Position numbers and translations under genes: made by a program
Shown here: positions 36,860 to 49,128 of the stretch, piece by piece
How the letters are laid out: every line of letters begins with the position of its first letter
How positions within the stretch are numbered: position 1 is the stretch's first letter
DNA from: Dromaius novaehollandiae
Lineage: Eukaryota; Chordata; Aves; Casuariiformes; Dromaiidae
Direction of reading: 5' to 3'
DNA: 64,000 bases
Assembly (NCBI RefSeq): GCF_036370855.1
Contig: NC_088103.1
Coordinates: 10,851,404 to 10,915,403 of the forward strand
Notes under the pieces: model-generated
Told to the model about the DNA's origin: nothing
Seen by the model: only the letters and a program-made list of their open reading frames with translations
Database searches by the model: none

Positions 36860-37606
36860 CTGAAAAAAAGAATGAAAAATTGTTGAATAACAGGTATTTT
36901 ATTCTTTCCTTTACATTGAACAGCATGGAAGCACACAACCAAAGATGATTCTCATGATATCATAGCAAGCTGTGAATTTTTTAATGGGATATTGGAACAC
37001 AGGTGAGAAGCTACAGCATAGCCTCCTTAAGGAAGCATGATGAAAAAAATATGCAGAACTACTGTTTATAAAAGAAAGTATGCATATATATTGAGTCTAA
37101 ACCTGCTGCCATTGCAAGAAACTAGTGCCAGATATAGTCCAGATCTTGCAAAGCTTGCTATTACAGAATAGCATTCAGATTTTTATTTTTTCCATTGAAA
37201 AATGAAAACCATTTTAAATCAATAATACTGGGACTGACATTTAGGAGACCTCATTAGGTCTCATTTAGGAGACTTAATGTATGCTGAAACATTACAAATT
37301 TAAACCCTAAACATTTTCTGGGGAGAAAATCAAGAATGTCATTTTTCCAAGACAAGAGAAGAAAAGTGATGATAAGGCACTGTACAGAATTGTCACAGCC
37401 CTCAGTGGACAACAGGAGTGCACCTAACAACTGAGCACCAGGTCCATTTCCCTCCATCAGATGAGTTTTACAGCTGTTAAACTCTGCTACCATCAATGGA
37501 TTAGCTATCTATTTATACTTGTCTGTAGGGAAACTAAGCACTGTACTTTCAAGGAAATCTATACAAATAACTACAGCATTATGACTAGTTTTTCAGTGAT
37601 TCTTAC
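36860..37606 (-). other. MYPN: MYPN intron
   Basis: GT-AG intron of 747 bases (donor GTAAGAATC). It contains a small direct duplication around 37240-37275 ('catttaggagac' twice). No other features are seen. Confidence 0.85.
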
Positions 37607-37814
37607 CTACAACTGTGAGCTCCAGACTAAATGAATTTTGTCCTGTTTTATTAGTGGCAAGGCAAGTATAAGTTCCAGCATCGTTTTGTGTGAGAGGATC
37701 AATAAGCAGAGAGTGAACTCCAGTCTCTCTGACCAGCATCTTGTGAGTGCCATCTGGTAACACAGGTTTGCCATTCAGAAGCCACGTCAGGTCTGGAGTT
37801 GGTAACCCACTCAC
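37607..37814 (-). CDS. MYPN: MYPN exon, bulk of penultimate Ig domain
   Basis: Encodes VSGLPTPDLTWLLNGKPVLP, then HKMLVRETGVHSLLIDPLTQ, then AGTYTCLATNKTGQNSFSLE and LTVV: strands C to G of the fourth Ig domain, with the core Trp (LTWLL) and a canonical F-strand Cys (YTC). Acceptor 'ctgtctgttag', donor GTAG|GTAAGA. Begins in phase 0 directly after the Lys of LDCK and ends with one base of an Ala codon. Near-identical to mammalian myopalladin as I recall it. Residues 608-676 of the fragment. The true exon begins at 37814 with GTG (Val), an internal codon, not an initiation codon. Confidence 0.98.
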
Positions 37815-39370
37815 CTAACAGACAGTGAAACAGCTGGAGGCAAATGGCAAACTGACATAGATTTTAGTAAGTTCATAGGTAAACCTTTATTCATATATCA
37901 CCTGAATGATGTCAGAATCTAGGACAGAAAGATTTCTAAATTTTATTTTAATTTCTCATCTCTTTTCATTCAACTTCTCAGTTGTTTTTTTTTTTTTTTC
38001 TTGCTGATTAGTTCCAAAAAGGAGAAAAACAGAAAACCAAAAAATCCCAAGGGAAACAAACACATGAAAATGCCTACATTTTTCTTAGCAGTAAAGGAAG
38101 AAAGAAACTTGGTTATATAATCAGATTCACAAAAAAACCTCCTAATAATCATCTGGTTTCCAATTTTTTTAGTGATGAGTATAAATCAAAACTCTGAATC
38201 CAAACTGCTACATAGTTTAACAGAGATGAAAATGATAGAGCTTTATACAAATGAGTTTGTATTTCATAAAACTTAATGAAGAATGATATAGTTCTTTGAA
38301 CCTCTTAAACTAATGTGCTATAGAACACTATAGATTAATATAAGCATTTTACAGAAAGATTACTGGACTCTGCTATACTCTAAGATTTTTCCAATAGACA
38401 GAAGTACTTACGCATGGTCAAAATCTTCCTCTCCAAACAATATTCTATAAACCAGAGAAAGAGAGAAGTGGAACTTGCCCGAATTAGAATTGCTTTCTTC
38501 CAGGTTTGTGCAATACCAGACATACTTTGAGGCTTCACAAGCTCTGCCAGGAGAGCAGAGCTAAGAATAACCAATTTCTCTGGCATGCTCCCTCATGAGC
38601 TTTAATTTGTAAATTTAGCGGTAATGAATCTTACTTGTCTTCAGAGAAGCATTAACTTCTACTCCAGAGCTTCAGCTCCCTTCAGAGTGGGAGATATTTT
38701 GGGTCATGGAAGAGCTTAGCGTCAGCACCACCACCTTTTGGCCTGTGCTATTGGGACATAGAGAAACTGCCAAAATATGATGGAGCAGCTAAATTTCTTA
38801 AAGCTAATTGGTAACGGAGTGCCCACTGTATGTACACCGATTTCTGACAGCTCTCCTGTGGGGATTTGAATCCAGAAGCTGAGATGTTTCCTTGTCTATG
38901 CATTCTGGGGAAGCATAAAATGAACTAGGCTCTGTTCCCTCTTTTTAGAGAGTGGGAATGTTTATTTGAACAGAATACAACATGCTGCATCGACCCTTTT
39001 TTTGTGATTTTATGCAATTCTGGATTGTGTTCAAGAATCTGATAATGCAACAGAAGGACCTGTCATTCCCAGCTGAACTTCTGGAGTTTGGATTGGTAAA
39101 GGATAGGGTGAACATCTCTAGTAATCTGAACAACCCTGTAAGTGAGCCTTCTATTTTTGGGGTTGTTTTCTGTGTTCTTCATTCCATACTGCATGTGTTG
39201 AAGAGAAATCCCCTGAATCAGCTCAGAGAGAATGGTAATAAGCAATAATTAAAAGGTGAAGCATTAACACTTTATAAGAAAGCATTGACTCAAGCAATAA
39301 AGAACATGAAAACACCTACCAATACACATAGACAGGGAAAGTGAGAATGAACAGAGGAAACAGTTAATAC
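37815..39370 (-). other. MYPN: MYPN intron
   Basis: GT-AG intron of 1.56 kb (donor AAG|GTATTA, acceptor TGTCTGTTAG). No gene or recognisable repeat is seen apart from short T runs. Confidence 0.85.
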
Positions 39371-39497
39371 CTTACAATCCAATCTACAAAGTCGCCCTTC
39401 ATGTGCTACCATGTCACCTGGAGCCTGTAGAAAATATGGCCTGAAAAAGCGTTCTTGAACTGCTTCTTTGTCTCCTTCTGGCACCCGGGACCGTGTT
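39371..39497 (-). CDS. MYPN: MYPN exon, start of penultimate Ig domain
   Basis: Encodes TRSRVPEGDKEAVQERFFRP, then YFLQAPGDMVAHEGRLCRLD and CK: a short basic linker and strands A and B of the fourth Ig domain, with the B-strand Cys (LDC) that pairs with the Cys of YTC in the next exon. Acceptor 'gtgttgcag', donor AAG|GTATTA. Starts with one base completing an Arg codon; ends in phase 0. The ERFFRPxFLQAPGDMVAHEG block is shared by the palladin/myopalladin family. Residues 566-607 of the fragment. Confidence 0.97.
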
Positions 39498-40024
39498 CTG
39501 CAACACAAAAACTGCATGTATATGTTTGGAAGCCAAGCTATTTTTTTTTTCAATGCTGAATAAAAGGAAAAAATGAAGAAAAGGATGAACAGATAGCTTG
39601 AGTTAGAAAAAAGTCCAGAAAGAAATGCACTGATTGTAATTTAATACTTATTTTTCTTACTTTTTCATTTAGAAAGATTATCAAATGAACTATATCATAT
39701 GGTGTCATTGGATTCCCAAGTTCTCCTGTGTTTCTTTTTGTTTCTTTGGCTGAGCTTCTTTTTGCTAATCCATCCCTTTATTCTAAGTCCACTGCAACCG
39801 GTAAGTGAAATAATGCTTTACACTGAAACTTCCCTGTGTTTGAAGATAACCTTCAAAAACATTACATTCTAGAAGTGACCTGATGGGAAGGAACTACTGC
39901 TGTTATTTCCATTTTACACTTGAGAACTGAAGTACAGAGTGCATTGAAGTACAATAACTAGTTATTTTGAATGCCTTGATTAAGAAGCGTGAAGAGGGTC
40001 TGAAGGACTTGTCTTTCCTTTTAC
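39498..40024 (-). other. MYPN: MYPN intron with MIR-like SINE remnant
   Basis: GT-AG intron of 527 bases (donor GTAAAAGG, acceptor TGTTGCAG). Positions 39895-39960 carry the MIR-like fragment listed separately. Confidence 0.85.
39895..39960 (+). mobile_element. MIR/CORE-SINE-like remnant
   Basis: 'gttatttccattttacactt' followed by 'gagaactgaagtacagagtg' resembles the MIR consensus segment 'ATTATCCCCATTTTACAGAT...GAGGAAACTGAGGCACAGAG' as I remember it. It is a worn, partial copy inside a MYPN intron. Confidence 0.5.
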
Positions 40025-40104
40025 CTGTGAGACTGAATTGTGGATATTCGGCCCCGAACAGGAATAGTCTGAACCATCAGGTGACCTGAACAACTGATTC
40101 TCCC
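40025..40104 (-). CDS. MYPN: MYPN exon, end of third-from-last region (Ig G strand and linker)
   Basis: Encodes GRISCSGHLMVQTIPVRGRI then STIQSH plus a split Arg codon. GRISCSGHLMVQ is the G strand of the first of the three C-terminal Ig domains and is diagnostic of myopalladin/palladin; the rest is the basic interdomain linker. Acceptor 'gatttgcag', donor CACAG|GTAAAA. Only 80 bases; phase 0 at the start, two bases left at the end. Residues 539-564. The linker is shorter than the one I recall in human, which may reflect lineage difference. Confidence 0.95.
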
Positions 40105-41953
40105 CTGCAAATCAGAATGGAAACAGAATGTATTGTTGGGTTATAGCTCATTTCGTTTTAAAGTACAAGTATTTCTTTTTACAGTACATTAGAATTTATT
40201 TGTATAAAGTATGTGAACTACAGAGTTTTTAATATCTTTTAAAAGCAAGTGCTTCTAGCATGTTGTGAAGTACAGCTGAGGAGGAGTGGGTCTTTTTCTG
40301 TCTAGATCAGTGTATTTCTCAGATTCTAGGGCTCTGGCAGTGCATTTAGCATCAATGCTATATTAACCAGCTTAAGTACTGTCCTTGGTTGTTCGTTCCT
40401 GCCACTGTGTCTCCAGCTCCTTTGTACTAGCTTAGTTGTTTGTGCAGCCACATTGAAACTGGAAAAAGTTAGGCTGAAATACAGCTCAGAAGAAAAGGTA
40501 GTTTTTCAGCTGGAAAAAGTTCCCTGATCTAATTAACTGTACTGCTAAATAAACAGCTGAGCCAGCACATGGGGTTCAGGAGAGTGGTATGATGGGACAA
40601 GACGATTTGCAAATCCATGTCATTACAGCCTAGGTAATGAATAATTTTGTTCAGTAACTCTCCAAATTTGATGTACCTGTTTGTTTCCCCTTGCTCTGTG
40701 TTTCAGGAGAGTCCAGCTGTAACCTGGCGTGCCCCTTTGTCGGGTTTTTGGAAAAGGTTTGTCTGTATGCTTAGCATGGGGATCGCAGGGTACATGGGCC
40801 TGCCTCACTGAAGGAGGGACCGAGGCTCTGTCTACATCAGTACGATAGGAGTTGATCAGTAGATCAAAACGGTCGGTGTTGAGGGCTTTACATTTACAGT
40901 TAGTGCAGTTTGAGCTTTATACTTAGGACTCGATTTGGTCTTCTCCTTTGCATCCAACATCTCTACCACAAAGCTAGGTGGTTTGAAGCTGTGTAAATGG
41001 TCAGTCGCTGGTTCTGGCCCTTACATTTCCTTCGGGTTAAGGCGCTTTTGATAAACACTTGGAGCAGCGTTTCTGGTTTTGTTTCCTCCAAAAGGAATTC
41101 AGTTTGTACACAGCAAAACCTTTCTGTGAATCAAACTGATGTGCAGCAAGGGGTAGAGCTGGGAGACTGACTTCAAAAGCACGGTATGGCTTGGAACCTG
41201 CGTGCTAATTTAGACAGCCAGAGCTTAGGCAGTGTACCAGAAACACCGATAAAAGGACATCTGCAGTCTGCTTAGGTCCAGGGAAGCTTTAGGGAGTGTA
41301 TGCAGAGATGTCTAACAGCCCGGTTATGACCAGTGAAGTTTATGTGACCCAAATGTAGGGAAATACTTTGGTCAAATATTTTATTTGTGAGTTTATAAAA
41401 AATGTTGAATTCACACCAACTGAAAGGGGAAAAAAAGAGAATCCTGAAAAGACATGTTTCTTTTAACTATTATTTATGAAGTGAAACCTTTAGATGTTTT
41501 TCAGACATCTTTATGCATTGAAATCAATGGGCAGTAGTTGTCAAAAGAAAACAAAATATTAGGATGTAGAAAGAGGAGCACTAAGCAATAGAAATTCCAT
41601 GTGACATTTATAGTAATAAATATTCTTTCTGCCTGAAAGATCCTGTCTTTCTTGTCACCCCATCTCAAAAGATAACTGTCAGAAGTAGAGGAGGTTCAGA
41701 GCATAGGGCAGGAGTTACTAATCTGAAAAAAAATATGTCCTGAATGGTTGTGACTGGGATGAGTAAGAATAGGGAAGTTGTTTCATCATTCTTCATTACA
41801 TAGTTTCCTCCCCTGTCCTCTGAAGCACTTGAATTTGGATTTTCTCATCACTCAAAGTCAGACTAGGTGGACTGATCATTGTGCCTAATCACACATCTTA
41901 GACACACTGAAGATGAAATAAGCATTTTTGTAAAGGAAAATAAAACACCTTAC
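40105..41953 (-). other. MYPN: MYPN intron
   Basis: GT-AG intron of 1.85 kb (donor CAA|GTAAGG). Near 41.51 kb lies 'cattgaaatcaatgggca', another piece of the ancient dispersed repeat. No gene is seen. Confidence 0.85.
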
Positions 41954-42103
41954 TTGTGGGTTTGCAGCCATAATTGTATAGTTGCCATCATCATCGTTAG
42001 TTGTAGCTCCAATGTGTAACGAACATGTTCCATCTCCTTCTCTATTCATTTTGAAATGTGCATTTTTCTTTGAAATCTGCTTGCCATCCTTGAACCAGTA
42101 TAC
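41954..42103 (-). CDS. MYPN: MYPN exon, strands C-F of first C-terminal Ig domain
   Basis: Fifty codons in phase 0 at both ends: VYWFKDGKQISKKNAHFKMN, REGDGTCSLHIGATTNDDDG and NYTIMAANPQ. Carries the core Trp (YWF) and the DDDGNY strand. The usual F-strand Cys is replaced: NYTIMAAN has Ile at that position, as in palladin family members I know. Acceptor 'atcaatacag', donor CAA|GTAAGG. This exon is too short and too free of ATG context to appear as a long open frame; it was found from homology and splice sites. Residues 489-538 of the fragment. Confidence 0.96.
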
Positions 42104-42640
42104 CTGTATTGATCAGAAAATCCCTCAGTGGTTTACACTTGGTCTGTAGTGGAATAGTCACTAGGAAACATGTAGATAAGAACTTGGCACATATTGAACA
42201 ATTGCTAGTACAAATTTTAGAATACTGTAAAGTTTGCAGATCAGTTACAATGCACAATAGAACTGTTCGAGGTTGAAATTAGAAGGCTACATGTATCTTT
42301 TACAGAGCTGGGATTGTCAGGCTGTATTTTCTTGGCTATAGAAGCATTGCCACTTATCTCAAATCAGCTCTCATATTTCTGAAAAGTTAAATTTTATGTT
42401 TTTATGAAACTCTGTTTTTCTTGGGGACAATTGGGTGTGAGGCAGTCCATGCAGCACATTAGGCCTGATACATGCTGAGGACCAGATACTGTTACTTTAA
42501 CAGTCTGGGGAGAATAATTTGTTTTAGAGCTCTCTCTGCAGAGCCATATACTTAGGAGTGAGACTCTCCAGGCAGGGTGTGTAGGAAGTAGTGCGTAATT
42601 GATTTTTATTCTTCTATAGCTGACAGTGAGAATCATCTAC
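42104..42640 (-). other. MYPN: MYPN intron
   Basis: GT-AG intron of 537 bases (donor AAG|GTAGAT). No additional features are seen. Confidence 0.85.
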
Positions 42641-42862
42641 CTTGGGAACAGGTATTCCAACTATTTTGCAAGTGAATGTAATAGGAGATCCTTCCATAAC
42701 CCGAAAATGCTTGAGCCTCTTATCAAAAATCGGTGCTATGCATTTGCCTGTAGGGATTTCCTCGTGTTGGACTTCATCGTCTGATTCATCCACTGGGGTA
42801 CGTTCAAGGCGAAATTCTATCTCGTTCATGAGCCTCTGCTCAAAGCTTGAAATCTTGTATTC
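42641..42862 (-). CDS. MYPN: MYPN exon, pre-Ig linker and strands A-B of first C-terminal Ig domain
   Basis: Seventy-four codons, phase 0 at both ends. Reads EYKISSFEQRLMNEIEFRLE, then RTPVDESDDEVQHEEIPTGK, then CIAPIFDKRLKHFRVMEGSP, ITFTCKIVGIPVPK. The EYKISSFEQRLMNEIE helix and the acidic DESDDE stretch precede the Ig domain; the B-strand Cys (FTC) is present. Acceptor 'cattctgcag', donor AAG|GTAGAT. Follows directly on the SQQ end of the previous exon, giving QQEYKISSF, the same junction as in human. Residues 415-488 of the fragment. Confidence 0.98.
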
Positions 42863-45738
42863 CTGCAGAATGAGAGAGGCAAGGTTCTGAACAGGATTAG
42901 TCATGTTCAGCTGTATTTCCAGTCATTTGCACTTTTGGACTAATTTTAAAACAAGTGAAAATAAAAAACCTATGTAAACTTAGCTTATGGAAGAAGTCTG
43001 AATTTGATCTGCAGACATAGATTCTCACTGCATCTTCAGTTTGCAGGATTCAGCTAATGAGACTGACTTTTTTCAATGGCAGCTAAAGAAATAAACATGG
43101 AATTCCTCTAAGTCCCCATGAAAAAACTATACTGCTGCACGCTCTTGATCAAAAAAGATAATTAAAATATATCACCTTTTTGAAGGATTTGTGTTCAAAC
43201 ATTAGACACCTGCTAATTATAAAAACCAATACTGTTATATATTTCAATGCAGAATCAAATAAGGAAAAGAGAAAGCTAGCAAAAAAGTGAAGTGTTTTCA
43301 GGTTAACCTGAGGCTAAAGCATAACCAGATTTCTACTGGTGTAACTGAGAAAGCAAAATATGTCACACTCCAAATCCTTAGGAGAACGAACACATGGTGC
43401 AAGAAAATTAATGTATCCTGTGTAAATGACCAATTCTGGCTTGTTTGATGTCATTATGAGCCTCCTTCATAATCCCTGAAGTCAATTAAAAACCTCTCAT
43501 GACTTAGCTGAGCACTGCTTTGCATCAGGAAGTCTCCTGTCAGCAGCAAGAGGAATCTGTCCAAATGTCCCTTGCTTTGAAATGTGAACTATCAAACCAA
43601 CCAGCCAGCAGCCAGCTTCAGTTTTTGACACCAAAGGTAGTTTATCCTGGGAATGGCAGAGGAGTACACATACACCTGAACTGACTTTCCTGGTAGCAGA
43701 AGCTGCCTAGCTACATTAATGTAGCGACCTGCAGGAATATCTTGCTTAAATCATTATAAAATACCTTGTGGGGAAGCTTGTACCATATATACGCCTTTAC
43801 CAATAACCAAATTAGTTTGTTCAGAGCTGGGTTTGTGCAGAGCTTTTAAGTCCAGAGATTGCAATCCTGCTTCTGTTGAAGGACATACTAGTCTGAGCAC
43901 TGACATCTCTGCGAACAGGGCTGTGTTTTATTCGATTTCTGTGGCAGTCTTCAGAATCTCACTTTAATCTGTTGGATAGTGATATTATGATGGGTTTTGT
44001 TGCTTTGTTTTATGAAGGAAGTTATCTGTGTCTCTGAAGAGAAATAATTTGAGCAATTCTAAATGCGCAATACTCATTTTTTAAATAGAACTTTAGTGAA
44101 TAGTAAGGATGTAGCCTATTCTTAGCTATTTTCCATTTGGTGAAAAAACAAGGTCAGAAAATGCATCTTGTCCACAGTCCTTCAGGAAGTTTATTAAAGA
44201 ACTAGCAAAGATCCGGTGGCACCTGACTTCCATCCCTGATTCTTTCATACCGCTGATTACGCTGTTGACCACTAGCTCCCAGTTAGTGAGGAGCAAAGGT
44301 GGAGAGGCAGCACAAAATTTTAGCTAACAGAGTTCTGTTTTCCTCGGGATTCCATGGAGACAGAAGTGGCCGAGGCTTGAGAGGCTGCAGGGGAGTTTTG
44401 AGGAGAGAGGGGTCTGGGATTTGGGGGTGAGAGGAGGAAAAGGTGACAGCCAGGAAGCCTAAGTAAAAAATGGAAATTGCCCTGGTAGAATAAAGGCTGT
44501 AGTAATATCTCTCTTTGGCACTGTAATGGTGGATGTTGTACATCACTCTCTTCATCTAAAATCTTCTTTTTTCAGGGTTGCTGTAAGGTCTGTTCTCTTA
44601 AGGATTAGCTATGGAAGGAAAAGGCAGATGGCTCAGGGTGGGGGAGAACAGAGTAAGATGAATGAACTGCCTGTGTTGGAAACTTGAGTCCTCCTCCACT
44701 CCTCCCTGTTTCTTCGATGCTGCAGGGCTGTTCCTCCCACCCAGCTTCGGAGCACTGCCTGTCATGGTGGGTAACAAGCAACTGTCGCAGCGAGCTCAGG
44801 TCGCTGGGTCTTCACTTCGAGATGCTTTCCTTACCTGTAGCACTCTCCCTCCGTCCTGACAAGGACAGTCTGCTCCGTTACACTCTCTTCAAACGTACCA
44901 CTGTGTGTACAGCTTAGCAAAGCAGAGTTTTCGAACCTGCAGGTCTGTAGAACTGTGTGAGACCTGTGCCAGAGGGTGGAAATCCACCACTAGATGGTAT
45001 CATCCACTTTCTTAGTTGGCTGTGTTTGCTCTGTGGCTGGCCAACAGCTGGTGAGCAGCAAACAGCCTTATAGAGTTTCATCTTGTTCAACTTCTTTTTC
45101 TTTCACACAACATGTCTCAGCAAATCACTTTATATAATTGGCCAAACTCTAATCTCAGTTATGCCAGTATGAAACTGGAGACACACTGATTTCTGACCAA
45201 CTGAAGCTATCATTTCTCCCTTTAGACTGTGTTACAGAGTTCTAAAAGAAAGTTAAGCCATCAAACTTTCCCCCCCGATATTGGGAAAAGGCTATGTGTT
45301 TTTGGAAAAGAAGATTCAAGTAAAACTCAGGGAGCGACTGCTATGCTTTAAGAAGCAGCTGCGTCACCAAAATGCACTGCAGTCAACTTTCATTTTGAGT
45401 CTCCCACAAATTAAGGTGTTCAAACCTAAATACTTTGTTGCAAGCAGTGAACTGGAAAACGTAGTTGGACTTTTGTTTTTCTTCCATTTCTTTGAGAGCT
45501 TTTAATAGATTCCTTCATGTTGTTTACATAGCTCTTGACAGCAGAGAGCAAATGCTTTAGCAAAAAATTGTACCTGCTGAGGAAGGATTACCTTGAGCCT
45601 CTGAAATCTCCAGTAGGACCTGAAGATGCTATAAATAGTTCTTCCAAGGATGGATTTGTTTTCAGTGGTTTCGTATGCTGTGTGGCCTTTGGAAATGTGG
45701 AGGCTAATTAAGGATTAATTAAGTTAGAAGTAATCTCT

Positions 45739-45757
45739 TTCCCTCCCTCCCTCCCTT
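45739..45757. repeat. (CCCT)n pyrimidine repeat
   Basis: CTTTCCCTCCCTCCCTCCCTTTCC, about four tandem CCCT units in the large MYPN intron. Confidence 0.8.
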
Positions 45758-47263
45758 TCCATCATTTTATAATCTGACACCATGAAAAAAGGTCAGGACA
45801 ATATAGCAAATATGGTACAGAGATTCTCATTTCTGCATGTTTAAGCATGTCACTGTTTTATGTGTAATGAACCTCTCCAAAATTATGTAATTATTTCTGG
45901 ATATTGGGTATATGACAGTCTAATTTTAAATCTAAAGGCACTGTTTAGCATATAGGTTTCTCATTTGTCATAATATTTGAGCACTTTTGAGTACTGTTAT
46001 TCCCTTTGTAAAGATAGTGAATTAGACTATATTTCAAGTATTGTATATTTACGGGGCAACAGGGCTAATGAAAGGGTAGGTGAAGTGATCCACAAATTAG
46101 TTATCTCAGAAGCTAGACACAGTAGATTCATGAAGAATTTCTATACCAGGAAGGCAACTCTGAACTTAGGTTAGAGTAAAAGGGGTGGGGATGGGACGTG
46201 TTAAGAGTTCCCGGAGTGAGACAGCAATCTGCAAGCAGCTCTTTGGAAGACTGAAAGTTAGAGGAGAAGTTTTGGCCTGCAGAAGCCAATAACTCTTAGT
46301 TTTAAAGCGTGGTGTAATAAAGAACAAAAGACAGAACAAGCACCTACTTTCACAGGATAAGCAGTTAAATCTGTGTAAATCTGGGAGTCAGCAAATCAGT
46401 TAGTTATGGCTTGTTGAACCTTCCCAGCAGTTAATATCAAGCAATACCGGGTATGCCAGTGCTCCCTAAACTAAGCTGATGTCTTAAAGCACCCTCGGTT
46501 CCTACTGCAGTTCCAGGTCAGAGGCCCATGCTTGGCATCCTTTTCTGGCAGAATGTAAATTTGCCAGTGGGCTGTCCTAGTTATATACAATTTTTAACTG
46601 TATTGAGCTGCATGCATGTTTCATTAGCCCTACAAAGTATGAATGTGATGACTTTTTCAGAATCATGTAAGTAATTTCTAGATCAGGTTTTTGTTTTGTT
46701 CTATTTGTTGATGGCTATGTCAAAAGCGGATTTTGGAAATGAGAAAAATGCTAATGAACGATGCTTCAGATTAAAAGGTGGGATAATGATATTGTACCTT
46801 TGATACCTTCTGACTTGTATAGTTGAAGATTGGGGAATCATTGCTTGCTCTCTGAAGTCTGAGGGTCAGTTTTTCATCATATGGTGTTCTCTAGCAGAGG
46901 GAAGTAATGGGGTTAGGAAGGCATTTCCATTACACTTTTAAGGCATCATGCTAATAAATATGGTGTTGGCTTCAAAACAAAATGCTATTGAGTAGAGTTA
47001 AGAGGCAATGAAATACTGCAAGCTAATGAGAGTGTCCATTGTTTATAGATAGCTGGGTTAGATTGGCATTTTTTCATGCTGATTTTTTTTTCAGAGTCAT
47101 TGCTATCCAAAGAAGCTGTGGTATGTAATAAGAAATAAATAGCACGAGTGTTGCTGTAGCCATGATGGCATACAGATGAAAGCAAAGCAGTGCTGATAGA
47201 GACAGTTAACATCTCTTATTACCTCTTCTCCAAAGGTACAGGTTTCTCTTAAATTCTCTTAAA

Positions 47264-47290
47264 AAAACAAACAAACAAACAAACAAAAAC
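47264..47290. repeat. (AAAC)n short tandem repeat
   Basis: Six approximate AAAC units after a run of seven A, in the large MYPN intron. Confidence 0.9.
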
Positions 47291-48605
47291 CTAACATAAT
47301 CAAATTAAATTTAGAGCCATTATTTTCAATCTTAGTTAACCTAATGTTTCCTGCATCTGTTTTAGATCTGAAAAAGGGTTTTGTGCCTATTGTGCATTCT
47401 TTTTTTTCCTGACCGATTTGTAGAAGGTATTAACGTCTTACAAGCTTTACTTCATTAAGAAATATGGGCAATTCCTTCTTTTTACTCTTCTGCTTTGTAG
47501 TAGGGAATATACTGGGGGAAGGAGTGCATTTCACAGGGCCACTTTAAAGTCAACCGTAGCTTGATCAAGCTTTTCTTTCACATACTTTTTGAGTGTATGT
47601 GATTCTGGAAGCATGTGCAGACACACAAAGCTATAAAATAAAAGTAGCAATTACCAGAAGAAATATTGCTGCTTCATCAGCAGCAGACTGTCATTACTGG
47701 CGGCTGCATCTCTGCCCGTGGAAGCCACAGGAGTCACTGTGTTTCTGTTCAGATGCACCAGTCTCCCTGGCCAGTAGCGGTGCAGGTTGACTGCATGTGT
47801 TTGGACTGCTCATTTTAAGGAGTTACATTTGAGGAGCTACATTTTAAATCAGAAAATACTGAAGTTAGGGTTCCTACAGCTCCCAAACACTGCTTGTATG
47901 TTGTGTTTATACTTCAATTTTTGTCTTTCTAAATGTGTTATTTTGTATGAATATCTTTTTTATATATGTATATGAATTTACACACAAAGCAACAAGACTA
48001 AATTAATATTACTGTAAAAATTTTAGCGCTGACTTGCCTGAAGGTGTTGTACCAAACTTCTTATAAAGAACAGAAATCTCTGAAATAGGTGAAAATATAT
48101 AGTTGTATAGAGAATGTAATCTTGGGGGTTTTGCTTGGGTGGTAGATTTTCTTGTAGGATTAGCAAGAACAGTTAATAGTTGTTAATGTGGCTTTCTGAA
48201 AAACTGTTTTTATCATATAAGGTATAAAACTATTTCTGAGTGTGATTACGTAAGTGGAGTAGGGCAAAGTGTTTGTGGTTGTGGTTCAGGCAAGTATTTC
48301 ATAAAGTGTCACACAAAGAGCAAGGCAATTTAATCACTGGGTAAGATGTTAAAACCAGGCTGGAAGTCAGCATAATGAGGCTAAAAGAAAGAGTACAAAG
48401 GTTCAAACACCATTTTGGAATAAAAAAGGAAGGGGTCTAGGTCATTTTTGGCAACTTTCCTGGAACACGGCATTTTCACAGCCAGGAATTCACACATTTG
48501 TTAAATATATGGGCCAGATTTTTTAAAGTGTGCAGTATCCCAGCTGGAAAACTGTACAATTCTAGCTCCTATCTGGGCGCATACATGTCCTGTACAAGTT
48601 TTTAT

Positions 48606-48632
48606 ATACATACATACATACATATATATATG
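48606..48632. repeat. (TACA)n/(TA)n repeat
   Basis: Four ACAT units followed by ATATATATA, a compound simple repeat in the large MYPN intron. Confidence 0.85.
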
Positions 48633-49096
48633 GTGAGAAGGCTGTAATTTTTTAAACCTAGACATTTCACTTCCATGCAACATCCTTGCATTAGCAAAAG
48701 GGGAGTAAGCAGTGGTGGCTGCATTAACATTAGCAGAGTATAGGTAGAAGGGCAAAAGTCTGTTACAATTGACCAGAGCAAAGGCAGGAAACACTCTGTT
48801 GAAAATGCACCTTAAGCAGATCCGTATCATTTTTCTCCGGTTATTAGTAGCACCTTGGAAGTGGACTGGGCAGGATTATTGCCTCAGAGCGGTGTGGCTT
48901 ATTCGGGGTGTAATTTGACAATGCAGCTGAATCACTTTAGTTGCCAGCTTGTGCTATCAGGGGCATTCCCCCACTTCCCTCCCTGCCCATGTTCCTCTGC
49001 GCCCACGCTTCCCCTCCTGCCATCACTGCTGTTCATCCAACCCTACAGTGACCTGTTTCACAAAGGTAAGCTAGAACAAAATTAACTCAAAAGGCC

Positions 49097-49128
49097 GGGG
49101 CCGGGGCTGGGGCCGGGGTGGGGGGGGG
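49097..49128 (+). other. Strong G-quadruplex motif (GGGGCC-like array)
   Basis: Five G runs on the + strand, of 4, 4, 4, 4 and 9 bases, separated by loops of 2, 2, 2 and 1 bases (cc, ct, cc, t). The first part resembles three to four GGGGCC-type hexamers. The G-rich strand is the template for MYPN transcription. A G4 should form readily by standard folding rules. Confidence 0.85.

Noticed and set aside
44283-44917. Proline/serine-rich open frames on both strands in the large MYPN intron
   Set aside because: Compositional artefact of a GC-richer patch; no splice context, no domain, and overlapping frames on both strands.
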